This document shows, one piece after another, positions 7,672 through 15,691 of a stretch of DNA of 64,000 nucleotides. Source of the DNA: Anaerolineales bacterium (GTDB lineage Bacteria; Chloroflexota; Anaerolineae; Anaerolineales; Villigracilaceae); NCBI GenBank assembly GCA_015075275.1, contig JABTUU010000002.1, forward strand, positions 1,226,841 through 1,290,840, given 5' to 3'. The stretch's first letter is position 1. Each line of letters begins with the position of its first letter. Below the pieces are notes generated by a model. That model was given only the letters and a program-made list of their open reading frames with translations, was not told the origin of the DNA and made no database searches. The translations under genes and the position numbers were made by a program.

Positions 7672-9504
7672 TTAGGAAAGCTTGCAATTTACCTGATACA
7701 GGCGCGTATCGGGAAGGATTATAGTGGGAATATAAAATTCCTTCCGCTTTTCGATTTCGGCGATAGAGAAACTTGTGTTTACTGCGCTGGCAAAGATGTA
7801 CTCAATGTCCGCGCGACAAAGTTGTTCAAAATTTTCGGGGGTGGAAAATTCGTATTCCAAATCAAGTTTCTCCGTTTTGATGCCTGTCAACGGAGTGATC
7901 CAGACTCCGGCATCGGTGGGGGTCTTGACGTTTGGGGAACTGATATCTGCCGAGATAAGCACGAGAGCTTGTTTGCGCGCGTGATTAGCAAGCCACCCAA
8001 TAACAAATTGATCGTCTACTCTCATATAAATACAACAGGGGTCGGGTCGGTAGCTAGCCGGTGGTCGAATACAAACTGTTATTATGGCAAGGGCGATCAA
8101 AGTCAATTGAGCAATCCATTGCCGTTTTCCTTCGGCTGGAATATACAAAAGTAAATCATTTATGATATCAGCCCCTCCAATCCCTGCTAATATCGCCAAA
8201 GGAACAAAGAGGGATAGTTGGACAAATGGACGATCCAGAAAATATCCCCCCGTATGGTTGCCCAGAAAGTTCGGCGTAGGCAGACTGGAAAATATCGCGA
8301 TAAAAATAACAAATGTAAAGATTGCTAGAACCAAATGTTTGTGCCGGGTCTGTAGAGCATAAACCCCTAAAAATACAGCCAGCAGAGTTAAGATCATATC
8401 TACCCCTTGAAAGTATGGCAAAATGGCATCATGAAAGTTGGGATTAAGGATGGAAATGATCCAGATAATCAAGATTTCATCATAAAGAAAGAAAAGTGAG
8501 TCTTCCTGGGTGATTTTATTTCTGAAGTAATAGATTAAGGCAAAGGCGCATAACGCGCAAAACAGATAGATAATACTACGGCTATGCAACAGCGCCATGC
8601 CGAGACAAATAATGCACAACGATATGATTCTTTTACCATCGAATTTAACCTTAGGCGCTAGGGATGCCGCGATCCAGTAGACGACAAAAGGCGAAACAGC
8701 CAACGAGGCAATTGCGGGATACTTTCCCCAATTCACTGCAAAAGCCGGCATTGTCCACCCAAAACCTGCAAAAATCACGGTGATCATGCCGGAATTTAGG
8801 CGATTATTGCTGAGTCGTTCGGCAAATAGGTAGAGACTCAAAATGAATAAAAGCAAAAACATCTGCCCTATGCCCAGCATGAGTTGTGCTATGCTGAATC
8901 TGTCTCCGACTTGTTGGCTCATGACGATAATAAGGCTGTGAAAACCAAGGTGATAATAGCAGCTTGGGTCCAAGGTTTCAACTCCGCAGGAACCGCGTTG
9001 AGGCAAAGTTGGATTCTGGAGACTAGCTATTGTTTGGTAATGCTCTGCCGAATCGTAATACAGAGGAAATTCAAGCTGTTTCAAAAAAGCCAGCCTGACA
9101 GCGGCGATGAGGAGAATGATAAGTAGAGAACCAATTGACGACGGTCGAAGAGTGGGAAATTGACCGTTCTTGGCTCTCGACAGGAAGAAACCCACGAATC
9201 CACCGAGCGAGATTATCAATAGCAAACTGGAAAGTATCGGCAGAGCCTGCGTCCATATTCTGCCTAGCGCGACAATCGCATAGCTCGATACTATGAAAGC
9301 GCCAATCCCCGCGCTGACTACCCAGGCAAAAATATCACCTTCATATGGATGATCATTTCTCTTTCGCCACAGCAATAGCCCCAATCCGCCGAGCCCAAAT
9401 ACTTCTATGATCAACAACCCAATAATTACCTTATATTCCCACAGCGCTTGGAATCCATCGTAGATCAGGTTTATGAAGTCAAAAGGTGTCATGGTGAATG
9501 ACAA
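7672..9504 (-). CDS. Polytopic membrane protein, GT-C glycosyltransferase-like
   Basis: This 610-residue protein has roughly a dozen hydrophobic helices and a ~120-residue hydrophilic C-terminus. After the third or fourth helix comes 'FPLYYDSAEHYQTIASL', an acidic loop in the place where GT-C enzymes carry their catalytic Asp/Glu. 'YYHLGFHSLIIVMS' follows, also typical of lipid-linked-sugar glycosyltransferases. No family can be named with certainty. It lies between two kinase genes with gaps of 15-16 bases, so it belongs to the secretion/kinase operon. It may glycosylate an envelope or secreted product, or may simply be a membrane component of the apparatus. Confidence 0.5.
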   Translation of the reverse strand: MSFTMTPFDFINLIYDGFQALWEYKVIIGLLIIEVFGLGGLGLLLWRKRNDHPYEGDIFAWVVSAGIGAFIVSSYAIVALGRIWTQALPILSSLLLIISLGGFVGFFLSRAKNGQFPTLRPSSIGSLLIILLIAAVRLAFLKQLEFPLYYDSAEHYQTIASLQNPTLPQRGSCGVETLDPSCYYHLGFHSLIIVMSQQVGDRFSIAQLMLGIGQMFLLLFILSLYLFAERLSNNRLNSGMITVIFAGFGWTMPAFAVNWGKYPAIASLAVSPFVVYWIAASLAPKVKFDGKRIISLCIICLGMALLHSRSIIYLFCALCAFALIYYFRNKITQEDSLFFLYDEILIIWIISILNPNFHDAILPYFQGVDMILTLLAVFLGVYALQTRHKHLVLAIFTFVIFIAIFSSLPTPNFLGNHTGGYFLDRPFVQLSLFVPLAILAGIGGADIINDLLLYIPAEGKRQWIAQLTLIALAIITVCIRPPASYRPDPCCIYMRVDDQFVIGWLANHARKQALVLISADISSPNVKTPTDAGVWITPLTGIKTEKLDLEYEFSTPENFEQLCRADIEYIFASAVNTSFSIAEIEKRKEFYIPTIILPDTRLYQVNCKLS

Positions 9505-9518
9505 GCGGGAAGGAATTC

Positions 9519-11099
9519 CTACGGATAATTATTGTTCCGGGGAGGTTTTTGAGTGGATGGGGGAGGCTCAAGAGGTGGAATTAATATATTCCCCTGGGCG
9601 ATCAATTGATCATTCTGTTGGCGAACTTGCATGGTAATTGACGTATTCGATTTAACTTTTGGACCCGTGCAATAGTATTTGCTGACCGATCCGGAGATTT
9701 GCTTGCAAGGATATTTGGCGTTATTGATCGTAATGTACATGTTCGATATGCCCGATTGATCAACCTGTAATGTAATCATAAGTTCTTGTTTGAGCAGACC
9801 GACAGAATAAACGCAAATATCTTCGTTTGATTTGTTGCAATAATTCAAGTCAATCGTCGTCGTGGTTGGGTTGAGATTCTGCGAACTCTGGGTTGGTTGC
9901 AGTGCGGTGTTCTTTTGTTCTGTGGGAGGTTTCGTTGGAACCGAAGGAGCAGTGGGGTTTGATACTCTTGTTGCGGTTGAAACGGGCTGATTCTGGTCTC
10001 CATTCCCATTTGCATATGCATACGCAAAAAATATGCCGACGCAGGCAATGCCTGTTAGGACCAACATCCCAACAAGTCCTTGCAACCAGAAAGACTTTTG
10101 AGAAGACCTCACAAGTTTATCTTGCGTTCTCGACCCGCGTGTGAAAGAAAGCGCGTCTTCTGTTGCCGTTCGATCCTGGTCAATGGTATCCAGCGTCCCA
10201 GTGGGATATCTAGGCTCATTCGTTTTGTTTGGAGCAACGGAAGTGATGGATTGGGGGCCGGTCGATCCCCAAGTTAGTTCTTCCAATGCGTGCGCAAAGC
10301 CCCCAGCACTGGAATATCGTTCGCCAACCTTTTTTGACAATGCCTTAACTAACACCGCCTCTACCGTAGCGGGCAGGTTGGGGACAAAGTTTGTTGGTTT
10401 GGGCAAAGACTCATTCACATGCTTGAAAATCGTTTCCATTGGCGTATCGCCCAAAAACGGCTTTTGCCCGGTGATGAGTTCGTAAAATACCACGCCGAGG
10501 GAGTAGATGTCTGAGCGCAGATCGATCTCTTTGCCCAGCCCTTGTTCAGGTGACATATATTCCGGCGTGCCGATTGTCGCGCGAGTACCTGTAAGATCCA
10601 TGGTGGCATCTTCCTCGATGATCTTGGCAATACCGAAATCGGCCAGCATGGGCTCGCCCGATTCGGTCAACAGGATATTTGAAGGCTTTACATCGCGATG
10701 GATAATATTGTGCTTATGGGCATATTCGAGCGCGTAAGCGATGGGGAGGAGCAATCGCGCCGCATTCTGCCAGGGCATTTTTTTGCCCAGAAATTTTTTG
10801 AGCGATCCCCCGCGCAAATATTCCATCACCAGATAGGGTTTCCCCTCATACTCGCCATATTCAATCACCCCAACAATGTTAGGATGGGTGAGTTGCGCCA
10901 GTGACTTTGCCTCGCGTTCGAATCGCTTCAACGTCTTGTGAACGATCTCAGGCGCGAACCGCTCGATGCGGATCACTTTGATCGCCACTTCAGATTCGAG
11001 CCGCGTGGTAATCGCTTTGTATACGATCGCCATGCCGCCCTCGTCAATACGTTCCGTAATACGATACCGATCTATTTGTGTCCCGACTAGATCTGCCAT
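9519..11099 (-). CDS. Ser/Thr protein kinase with one TM helix and extracellular domain, kinase 3 of 3
   Basis: This is the first gene of the minus-strand operon. The 526-residue protein has a kinase core with 'DEGGMAIVY' (19-27; the first Gly of the loop is Asp), Lys41, HRDVKPSN with Asp136, DFG and 'GTPEYMSPEQ'. Residues ~342-365 form a single membrane helix, followed by a Pro/Thr/Ser-rich stalk and a ~90-residue extracellular beta-type domain with a possible disulphide pair (YPCKQ and YYCTG). The layout is that of a receptor kinase of the PknB kind, but with an unfamiliar sensor in place of PASTA repeats. A GAGG ribosome-binding site precedes the ATG. Confidence 0.9.
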   Translation of the reverse strand: MADLVGTQIDRYRITERIDEGGMAIVYKAITTRLESEVAIKVIRIERFAPEIVHKTLKRFEREAKSLAQLTHPNIVGVIEYGEYEGKPYLVMEYLRGGSLKKFLGKKMPWQNAARLLLPIAYALEYAHKHNIIHRDVKPSNILLTESGEPMLADFGIAKIIEEDATMDLTGTRATIGTPEYMSPEQGLGKEIDLRSDIYSLGVVFYELITGQKPFLGDTPMETIFKHVNESLPKPTNFVPNLPATVEAVLVKALSKKVGERYSSAGGFAHALEELTWGSTGPQSITSVAPNKTNEPRYPTGTLDTIDQDRTATEDALSFTRGSRTQDKLVRSSQKSFWLQGLVGMLVLTGIACVGIFFAYAYANGNGDQNQPVSTATRVSNPTAPSVPTKPPTEQKNTALQPTQSSQNLNPTTTTIDLNYCNKSNEDICVYSVGLLKQELMITLQVDQSGISNMYITINNAKYPCKQISGSVSKYYCTGPKVKSNTSITMQVRQQNDQLIAQGNILIPPLEPPPSTQKPPRNNNYP

Positions 11100-11272
11100 G
11101 ATAACCTCATTTTGCCTATTTTACTGGAAATTACAGATTAAAGCTCGAAGTTTCTCCATGTTAATTCAATGCCATTTCATGGTTACAATACCTTTGCCAA
11201 AAAAATGATCTAAAAAAGTAGGGCATTTCGGTTAAAGTAGGTTTGCGAAAACAAATTTACATCGAGAAGCCT

Positions 11273-11788
11273 ATGAAAGAAATTGTAGCGCTGTTACAAA
11301 GCATTGCGCCAGTAATTTTCACGACAACCTTGCGGTAATTGAGGTAGGTCGTGTACGGCATGTTGGTCGGTAATGGACGGATCACAATATTGGAATTGTC
11401 GCGTTGGACGGAGAAAGGCGGTAGTTACCGAACGATCCAACGGTTGTATCATACGCCGATCTTGTGGTTGCAAATCCAATGGATTCTATTCACCCGTGAG
11501 TGCTTAGGCATTCGGGTTGCCACAATCATCCATACTGAAGATGTAACCACTTTTCTGGATGAGATTATGCAAAAATGCAGTTCGTCCGTTTTTCTCCGCT
11601 CAGATAAGGGCAGTGAGTTCACGGCGAAATCTTCCCAGACCTGGCTTGCTACCAAGAGCGTTGGACCTGCTTTCATTCCGCTGCCGCATAGCTCGTTGAA
11701 GTACAAGACCCCAGTGGAATTCGCCGTCCAGTTCAATTCCCAAATCAAAACTGCTTACTCTCTCATTCCTGATGGACACAAAAACTAA
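11273..11788 (+). pseudogene. Chimeric transposase remnant (two different DDE transposases joined)
   Basis: One frame starting at ATG 11273 reads into a transposase N-terminus ('LLQSIAPVIFTTTLR'), is broken by in-frame stops at 11336 and 11345, then resumes with 'GRITILELSRW' and 'GGSYRTIQR', typical of an IS4/IS701-like DDE transposase. From about residue 75 the same frame changes to an IS3-type OrfB C-terminus ('LRSDKGSEFTAKSSQTWL', 'GPAFI', 'PHSSLKYKTPVEFA'), with an internal deletion between the last two blocks. Neither half can be functional. Confidence 0.6.
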
Positions 11789-11920
11789 AGCAGGTCAAAC
11801 GAGCCCTTGAATGCCCCCATCTCTATTGAGAGGATTCAAGAGAGGCGATGAGACCAAGCGCTACAAAGAACAATGTTATTCATTTATACGACATCTTTCT
11901 ATAGCGCTTGCAAAAACTGC

Positions 11921-11956
11921 GAAAGCGCCTCGTATTAGCAGAGGCGTTTTCGTTTT
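11921..11956 (+). terminator. Hairpin with T-rich tail
   Basis: GAAAGCGCCTC (11921-11931) pairs with GAGGCGTTTTC (11941-11951) around a 9-base loop. There is one G-T wobble, and the sequence continues with TTTT. Confidence 0.55.
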
Positions 11957-11982
11957 AATCTCTTGTAGCTATCAAATATATC

Positions 11983-12016
11983 GAAGCGACAAACATCGTG
12001 AGATGTTTGTCGCTTC
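11983..12016. repeat. Perfect 15-bp inverted repeat, 4-base loop
   Basis: GAAGCGACAAACATC at 11983-11997 and its exact complement at 12002-12016 flank GTGA. There is no T-run, so it is a stable RNA or cruciform hairpin rather than a clear terminator. Confidence 0.7.
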
Positions 12017-12047
12017 AGCTTTAAAGCCGCAATCGGATCAGCCCGGC

Positions 12048-12085
12048 GGGGTATATATCATGTTTACGGCTATAAGTTTCGCCCC
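12048..12085. repeat. 38-bp repeat element, copy A
   Basis: The element is GGGGTA, 11 variable bases, TACGGCTATAA, one purine, TTTCGCCCC. The same pattern with the same spacing recurs at 18421-18458. The outer GGGG/CCCC are complementary. Confidence 0.65.
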
Positions 12086-12163
12086 ACATTGAACCACATT
12101 TAATATATACCACACCCTGTTCCCATAAAAGGGAGCGTCCAAGATAAGAAGTAAAATAGGGAG

Positions 12164-12514
12164 ATGAAATGTCCAAACTGTGGAGCAAACTGGCGGCAAA
12201 GGAAAGCAGGATTCAATCATTCAGGAAGCCAACGATACAAATGTGGAGAATGCGGGCGGGCCTATACGCCTGTGGCAAAGGAAAAAGGGTATCCGAAGGA
12301 AACACGCATGTTGGCGTTGCGGATGTATGTGGAAGGGAGTAGTCAGCGTTCAATTGCTCGCATCTTGAAGGTCAGTCCGCAAAGTGTCTCGAACTGGATC
12401 AATGTCTATGTAGCGCAATTGCCGCCAGCGCCAGTCCCTCGCAAGCCCAAAGTGGCAGAGTTGGACGAGTTGTACACCTTTTTGAAGCGTAAAAAAACAA
12501 AATCTACGTCCTGA
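12164..12514 (+). CDS. insA: IS1 InsA, copy 2
   Basis: This 116-residue zinc-finger/HTH protein differs from copy 1 at about five residues (for example Gly for Glu after CGEC, and Ala for Ser in 'PVAKEKG'). The A7C slippery run is at 12491-12498, at the end of the gene. Confidence 0.88.
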   Translation: MKCPNCGANWRQRKAGFNHSGSQRYKCGECGRAYTPVAKEKGYPKETRMLALRMYVEGSSQRSIARILKVSPQSVSNWINVYVAQLPPAPVPRKPKVAELDELYTFLKRKKTKSTS

Positions 12515-12516
12515 CG

Positions 12517-12903
12517 GTGGTAGATCGAGCCACGCACTGCCTGCTGAGTTGGGATGCGGTCACGGAACGAAGCATAGCCAACCTGCAAGCCTGCCTCGAA
12601 CGCGCCCCACAAGCCCGACAATACTATAGTGATGCGTTTCCAGGCTACGACAACTTGTATTACGGCGCTCCCTATGAAATGCGCTCGGATAAAAAGGAAA
12701 CCTATTCAGTCGAAGCCGTCAACGCGGATTTACGTCATTATCTCAAGCGGCTAGCGCGTAGGTCTCGTTGTTTTTCTCGTCGTCTGGATGCTTTACTCAA
12801 GAATCTGCGCCTCTTCGCATACTGCTACAACCAACGACAATTGATGAAACGACAATATCCGCAATACAATTTGCCGCTCATTGATTTCCTGTATCCTCTA
12901 TGA
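12517..12903 (+). CDS. insB: IS1 InsB frame, copy 2
   Basis: This is the catalytic part of the IS1 transposase, entered by -1 slippage on AAAAAAAC at 12491-12498. After the slip the frame reads 'NKIYVLTVVDRATHC'. It differs from copy 1 at about three residues and has no internal stop, so the element may still encode an active enzyme. Confidence 0.88.
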   Translation: MVDRATHCLLSWDAVTERSIANLQACLERAPQARQYYSDAFPGYDNLYYGAPYEMRSDKKETYSVEAVNADLRHYLKRLARRSRCFSRRLDALLKNLRLFAYCYNQRQLMKRQYPQYNLPLIDFLYPL

Positions 12904-13028
12904 TGGACACTCCCAGATAAGGAGCATTGTCTGCTTCAGAAATGATGAGGTGGTGAAGAGTCTGTCCGCGGCGGTGGGGATAATCAAAGAATTGATTTGA
13001 ACATGAAAAGAGTGGTCATTGTCTATAA

Positions 13029-13061
13029 AGAACTCCGAGATTTCCAAAATCTCGGAGTTCT
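13029..13061 (-). terminator. Perfect 15-bp hairpin downstream of the HigB remnant
   Basis: AGAACTCCGAGATTT (13029-13043) and its exact complement (13047-13061) flank a 3-base loop. It lies just 3' of the minus-strand HigB remnant and may be its old terminator; there is no long T-run. Confidence 0.5.
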
Positions 13062-13068
13062 ATTACAT

Positions 13069-13254
13069 TCATCCCGCCACTGCATACGGGCGGACTTCAC
13101 GTTCCAGCCGTTTGCCGAGTTGATCTTCAGCAACATTCAGGTTGATCATGCGTAATTTACGCAACGCTGCTTGCTGAATATTGGATGGCAACTTCCGCGA
13201 GCGTTCACGTTGATAAATTTTCTCTGTCTCGGCATCTTTGAAGGTTTTGATCAC
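13069..13254 (-). pseudogene. HigB-type toxin remnant
   Basis: The N-terminal 'MIKTFKDAETEKIYQRERSRKLP' region followed by 'IQQAALRKLRMIN' matches the start of HigB/RelE-superfamily mRNA interferases. After 'AED' the usual 'DLRxPPGNRLExLKGDRxGQYSIRIN' portion is shortened to 'QLGKRLEREVRPYAVAG' and then a stop, losing the catalytic C-terminus. No HigA antitoxin is adjacent. It is a decayed toxin gene. Confidence 0.5.
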
Positions 13255-13272
13255 ACGGCTATTATATAGTGT

Positions 13273-13455
13273 GATGCGCTAAATGCCAAACGCTATACAT
13301 CAAGATCCGATCAGTTCCTGCTTTCGGAGATAGAAAAGCTGGCGATTTTACATACCAATGCAGAAGTGCGTGCAAAAAATATTCTTAATGTGGCTGTCGT
13401 AATTGGAACGCATTTAGGTCCCAATGCCATTGGTTTTGCGGCAGTGAAAAAGTAA
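13273..13455 (+). pseudogene. DegV-like C-terminal remnant
   Basis: A 60-codon frame with no start codon of its own reads 'IEKLAILHTNAEVRAKNI' and then 'VAVVIGTHLGPNAIGFA' before a TAA. This matches the end of the fatty-acid-binding DegV family, whose C-terminus carries 'GPVIGTHxGPGALG'. About 15 residues between the two blocks are missing. It is the trace of a gene deleted from the 5' side. Confidence 0.45.
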
Positions 13456-13469
13456 GGTTTAGAAACATA

Positions 13470-13475
13470 TATAAT
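13470..13475 (+). promoter_or_regulatory. -10 box (TATAAT) for lipoprotein 1
   Basis: A perfect TATAAT lies 29 bases before the start of the repeat-borne leader and RBS (TTGGAGG) of the lipoprotein at 13505. No good -35 hexamer is visible at 16-18 bases. Confidence 0.4.
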
Positions 13476-13476
13476 A

Positions 13477-13586
13477 CAAAACCTTAATTTGCATTGGAGG
13501 AAACATGAAAAAAGTTTTACTTGTTGTTTTAGTTTTGTTGATTGTCGCTTGCGCCCCGCAAGCAACGGTCGCTCCTGAAGTGACTG
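13477..13586. repeat. 110-bp direct repeat, copy 1 (leader and signal peptide)
   Basis: It covers the 5' leader, RBS and the first ~27 codons of lipoprotein 1. It is repeated at 15582-15691 with about four mismatches, much higher identity than the rest of the two genes. Confidence 0.9.
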
Positions 13587-14638
13587 ATACCTTAACGCCA
13601 ATTGTAGAAACGCACCCCACTGCTACGGCAAGTGACGAAACGGACATTGAGGAAGAAAACTTGCTGATGAGCGATGAAGAAATGACTGCGAAGATGGTGG
13701 CGGATTTTGCCAAAGGCAAGACCGAATTTCCTACCAATCTCAATCAGGAGCAGTACACTGCCTTTATGGAAGAATTGTTACGGGCTTTGGAAACTGGAGA
13801 GGTTGTGGATTTAGCAGATTTAAATGAAGCCAATCTAATCCAAATAAGCGAAGCTTTAACTAATCAACTCAATTCTGCTAGAGATAAAAATCCAGCCGTT
13901 TACAATGGCGAAGCTGTCATTGATCCAGAAACTGGCAAGCTTCTCAACTATGATGGAAGCCCAGATAAATCTGAAGTTATAGAGATGTACTGGAGCTATG
14001 CGGGCAGAGATGAACAAGGCAACGTTAAAATGAGAAATGGCGAAGAAGTCATTACCATTCAAAATAGTGCTGGAATTGAAAATTGGGAAGAAATTTACAC
14101 TGACCCCAATGACCCTAGAATTGAATGGCCAACTAACATTATAGCTGGAAAAAATATTTCTCCAGCCCAGATTTTAATGGGACCAGATAGACCAAATCCA
14201 GTTGTTTTAAGAATGGCCGTACCAATTGGAGAAACTATTGGTGAAGTATATGTAGAAGGTTACGGTAAAGCTTCAGGACTAAGAGTAATGATTTTGGAAG
14301 ATGATGGAGCAGGTAACATTATTTTTGGTAAAGAAATGGTGGTCGTGGGAAGTCCAGTGATTTTGTTGTTTGAAGGTGGTAAAAATACTGAAAGCGCAAC
14401 AGCTGGAGCAGTCATTGCTGATTATTCTGGCTTTTGGAAAAACCTAGAACAATACGTTGCCCATTACATGGCAATTCCAACGAATCAGACCTCTGTTTTT
14501 GAAAGGGGTTATAAGGGATCTCCAGATAATTACACTGGACTTATTCATGGCCAAGAAGCTTTTGATGTGGTAAGTGGGGAAGATAGCAACGATAAGGACA
14601 TTTTATTACTAGCTATAGCTTACCTAATGAAAAGGTAG
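13505..14638 (+). CDS. Lipoprotein of unknown function, paralog 1
   Basis: This 377-residue protein has a lipoprotein signal peptide: basic 'MKK', a hydrophobic core and a lipobox with Cys at 16 (LLIVAC). A Thr/Pro/Ala-rich stalk follows, then an acidic segment (DIEEENLL) and a mixed alpha/beta region. I recognise no family. The coding sequence is clearly AT-richer than the flanking chromosome, which suggests recent acquisition. Its N-terminal 110 bp are nearly identical to those of the gene at 15610, and the middle ('EENLL', 'GKTEFP', 'EQY') and later parts are homologous. It ends before a hairpin of 9-bp stem at 14643-14670. Confidence 0.65.
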   Translation: MKKVLLVVLVLLIVACAPQATVAPEVTDTLTPIVETHPTATASDETDIEEENLLMSDEEMTAKMVADFAKGKTEFPTNLNQEQYTAFMEELLRALETGEVVDLADLNEANLIQISEALTNQLNSARDKNPAVYNGEAVIDPETGKLLNYDGSPDKSEVIEMYWSYAGRDEQGNVKMRNGEEVITIQNSAGIENWEEIYTDPNDPRIEWPTNIIAGKNISPAQILMGPDRPNPVVLRMAVPIGETIGEVYVEGYGKASGLRVMILEDDGAGNIIFGKEMVVVGSPVILLFEGGKNTESATAGAVIADYSGFWKNLEQYVAHYMAIPTNQTSVFERGYKGSPDNYTGLIHGQEAFDVVSGEDSNDKDILLLAIAYLMKR

Positions 14639-14642
14639 AAAT

Positions 14643-14670
14643 AGAACGGCGACGTCCCCGCCGCCGTTCT
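14643..14670 (+). terminator. GC-rich hairpin after lipoprotein 1
   Basis: AGAACGGCG and CGCCGTTCT form a 9-bp stem with a 10-base loop. No U-tract follows, so termination is only possible. Confidence 0.35.
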
Positions 14671-14723
14671 CATGACTGGGCATAAAATCCACGGCAGCTT
14701 GAGCAAGAGGTCTAATATATAAT

Positions 14724-15577
14724 AGACCTCTTGCAAAAGTCATGATTTGAGTTCCAGGTTGTAAATGGCTGCAATCAAATTGAAACGCAAACCAAAGCGT
14801 TTTCGCCGATTGCGGTAGCGTTCACTCAAGATCCGGAAGATTTTCAATTTGCGGATGATGTTCTCGATCACAATGCGTTTCTTGGATAACTTGCGATTGG
14901 CGGTCTTTTGTGCCGCGCTCAAAGGATGAAGTTTACTTTTCTTGGCCGGTGTCTGGCTATTCGAGTGCAGACTGGACAATCCTTGGTAGCCAGCATCGGC
15001 TAAAATCCAATGTGTTCTGCGACCCTGAGCGACTTTGTTTGAACAACTGAAAATCATGGCAACTTCCGTGACAGAAGTCTGTGGCTAGGATTTGCTCGGT
15101 ATTCAAGTCGGCCATCAACTGCGCTTTTGGGTATGGCGCTTCTTTTGCCGCTGTAATGCCGTTTTGTCTTTTGGTCGCTCAACTGGCTGTTCAGTCACAT
15201 CTACTAGCACAATTTCAAAGATCGTATCGCTGGGTTGCAACGCTTTTGCCCGGGCAGGTGAAACTGCTTGGATTGGATCAGCACATTTCAACCTTTTGGA
15301 TGGTGCGACAGACCGTTGACTCGCTGACGCCATAGGTCAAGCCAATGTGAAATTCAGTGCGATATTCACGCCAGTACATCAAGGTCATCAGTAACTGGTC
15401 CGCTCGCTTGAGCGTAGTTGGCCTGCCAAAGTTACGCAAGCCTGCTTCCATGATTGCCAGCATTTGTTCAAAGGTGTTGCGCTGGACGCCTGTGCATCGT
15501 TTGAAGTCTTCATCCTTGAGGTTTTGTACGGTTTCGTATCGCATGCACCTATTATGGCACACTTATGCAAGAGGTCT
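14724..15577 (-). mobile_element. IS5-family-like element (854 bp), decayed
   Basis: The ends are inverted repeats: AGACCTCTTGCA-A-AAGT at 14724 and its complement ending in GGTCT at 15577 (one mismatch in 17). A 3-bp duplication AAT occurs at 14721-14723 and 15578-15580. The element inserted immediately upstream of the leader of lipoprotein 2. Its transposase is frameshifted. An extra 11-bp copy of the right end (GCAAGAGGTCT, 14703-14713) lies just outside the left end. Confidence 0.8.
14740..15562 (-). pseudogene. IS5-family-like transposase, multiply frameshifted
   Basis: Three pieces in order make one transposase. Residues from 15562 to 15278 give the N-terminal HTH region ('GRPTTLKRADQLLMTLMYWREYRT', read in two parts). 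A second frame from 15333 to 15115 holds 'IFEIVLVDVTEQPVERP', with the first catalytic Asp. A third piece from 15057 to 14740 holds 'ILADAGYQGL' and the C-terminal 'RIVIENIIRKLKIFRILSER', with the catalytic Glu. A stop at 15115 plus further shifts break it. The first shift might be programmed as in two-ORF IS5 relatives, but the others are lesions. Confidence 0.75.
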
Positions 15578-15581
15578 AATG

Positions 15582-15691
15582 CAAAACCTTAATTTGCATT
15601 GGAGGAAACATGAAAAAAGTTTTACTTGTTGTTTTAGTTTTGTTGATTGTCGCTTGTACCCCACAAGTAACGGTCGCTCCTGAAGTGACTG
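15582..15691. repeat. 110-bp direct repeat, copy 2
   Basis: It matches 13477-13586 with about four mismatches and carries the RBS and signal-peptide codons of lipoprotein 2. It begins right after the IS5-like element. Confidence 0.9.

Larger units (their letters stand above)
11789..12130. other. Gene-free spacer with two strong hairpins and one copy of a 38-bp repeat
   Basis: No convincing gene is present. It holds a terminator-like hairpin (11921-11956), a perfect 15-bp hairpin (11983-12016) and a 38-bp repeat (12048-12085), and it runs up to the left end of IS1 copy 2. Confidence 0.6.
12131..12914 (+). mobile_element. IS1-family insertion sequence, copy 2 (784 bp)
   Basis: It has the same length and gene layout as copy 1 but the opposite orientation. 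The left inverted repeat GGGAGCGTCCA (12131-12141) has one mismatch to the right repeat (12904-12914). The flanks (CCATAAAA on the left, AGATAAGG on the right) do not form an 8-bp direct repeat, so the element has lost its original neighbour by deletion or recombination, or has aged. Confidence 0.88.

Noticed and set aside
11811..12092. A 93-codon plus-strand gene
   Set aside because: It crosses two strong hairpins and the 38-bp repeat, with no recognisable protein features; chance frame.
5368..12914. Composite transposon bounded by the two IS1 copies
   Set aside because: The left copy has its own complete 8-bp duplication, so it inserted alone; the outer ends of the pair share no duplication.
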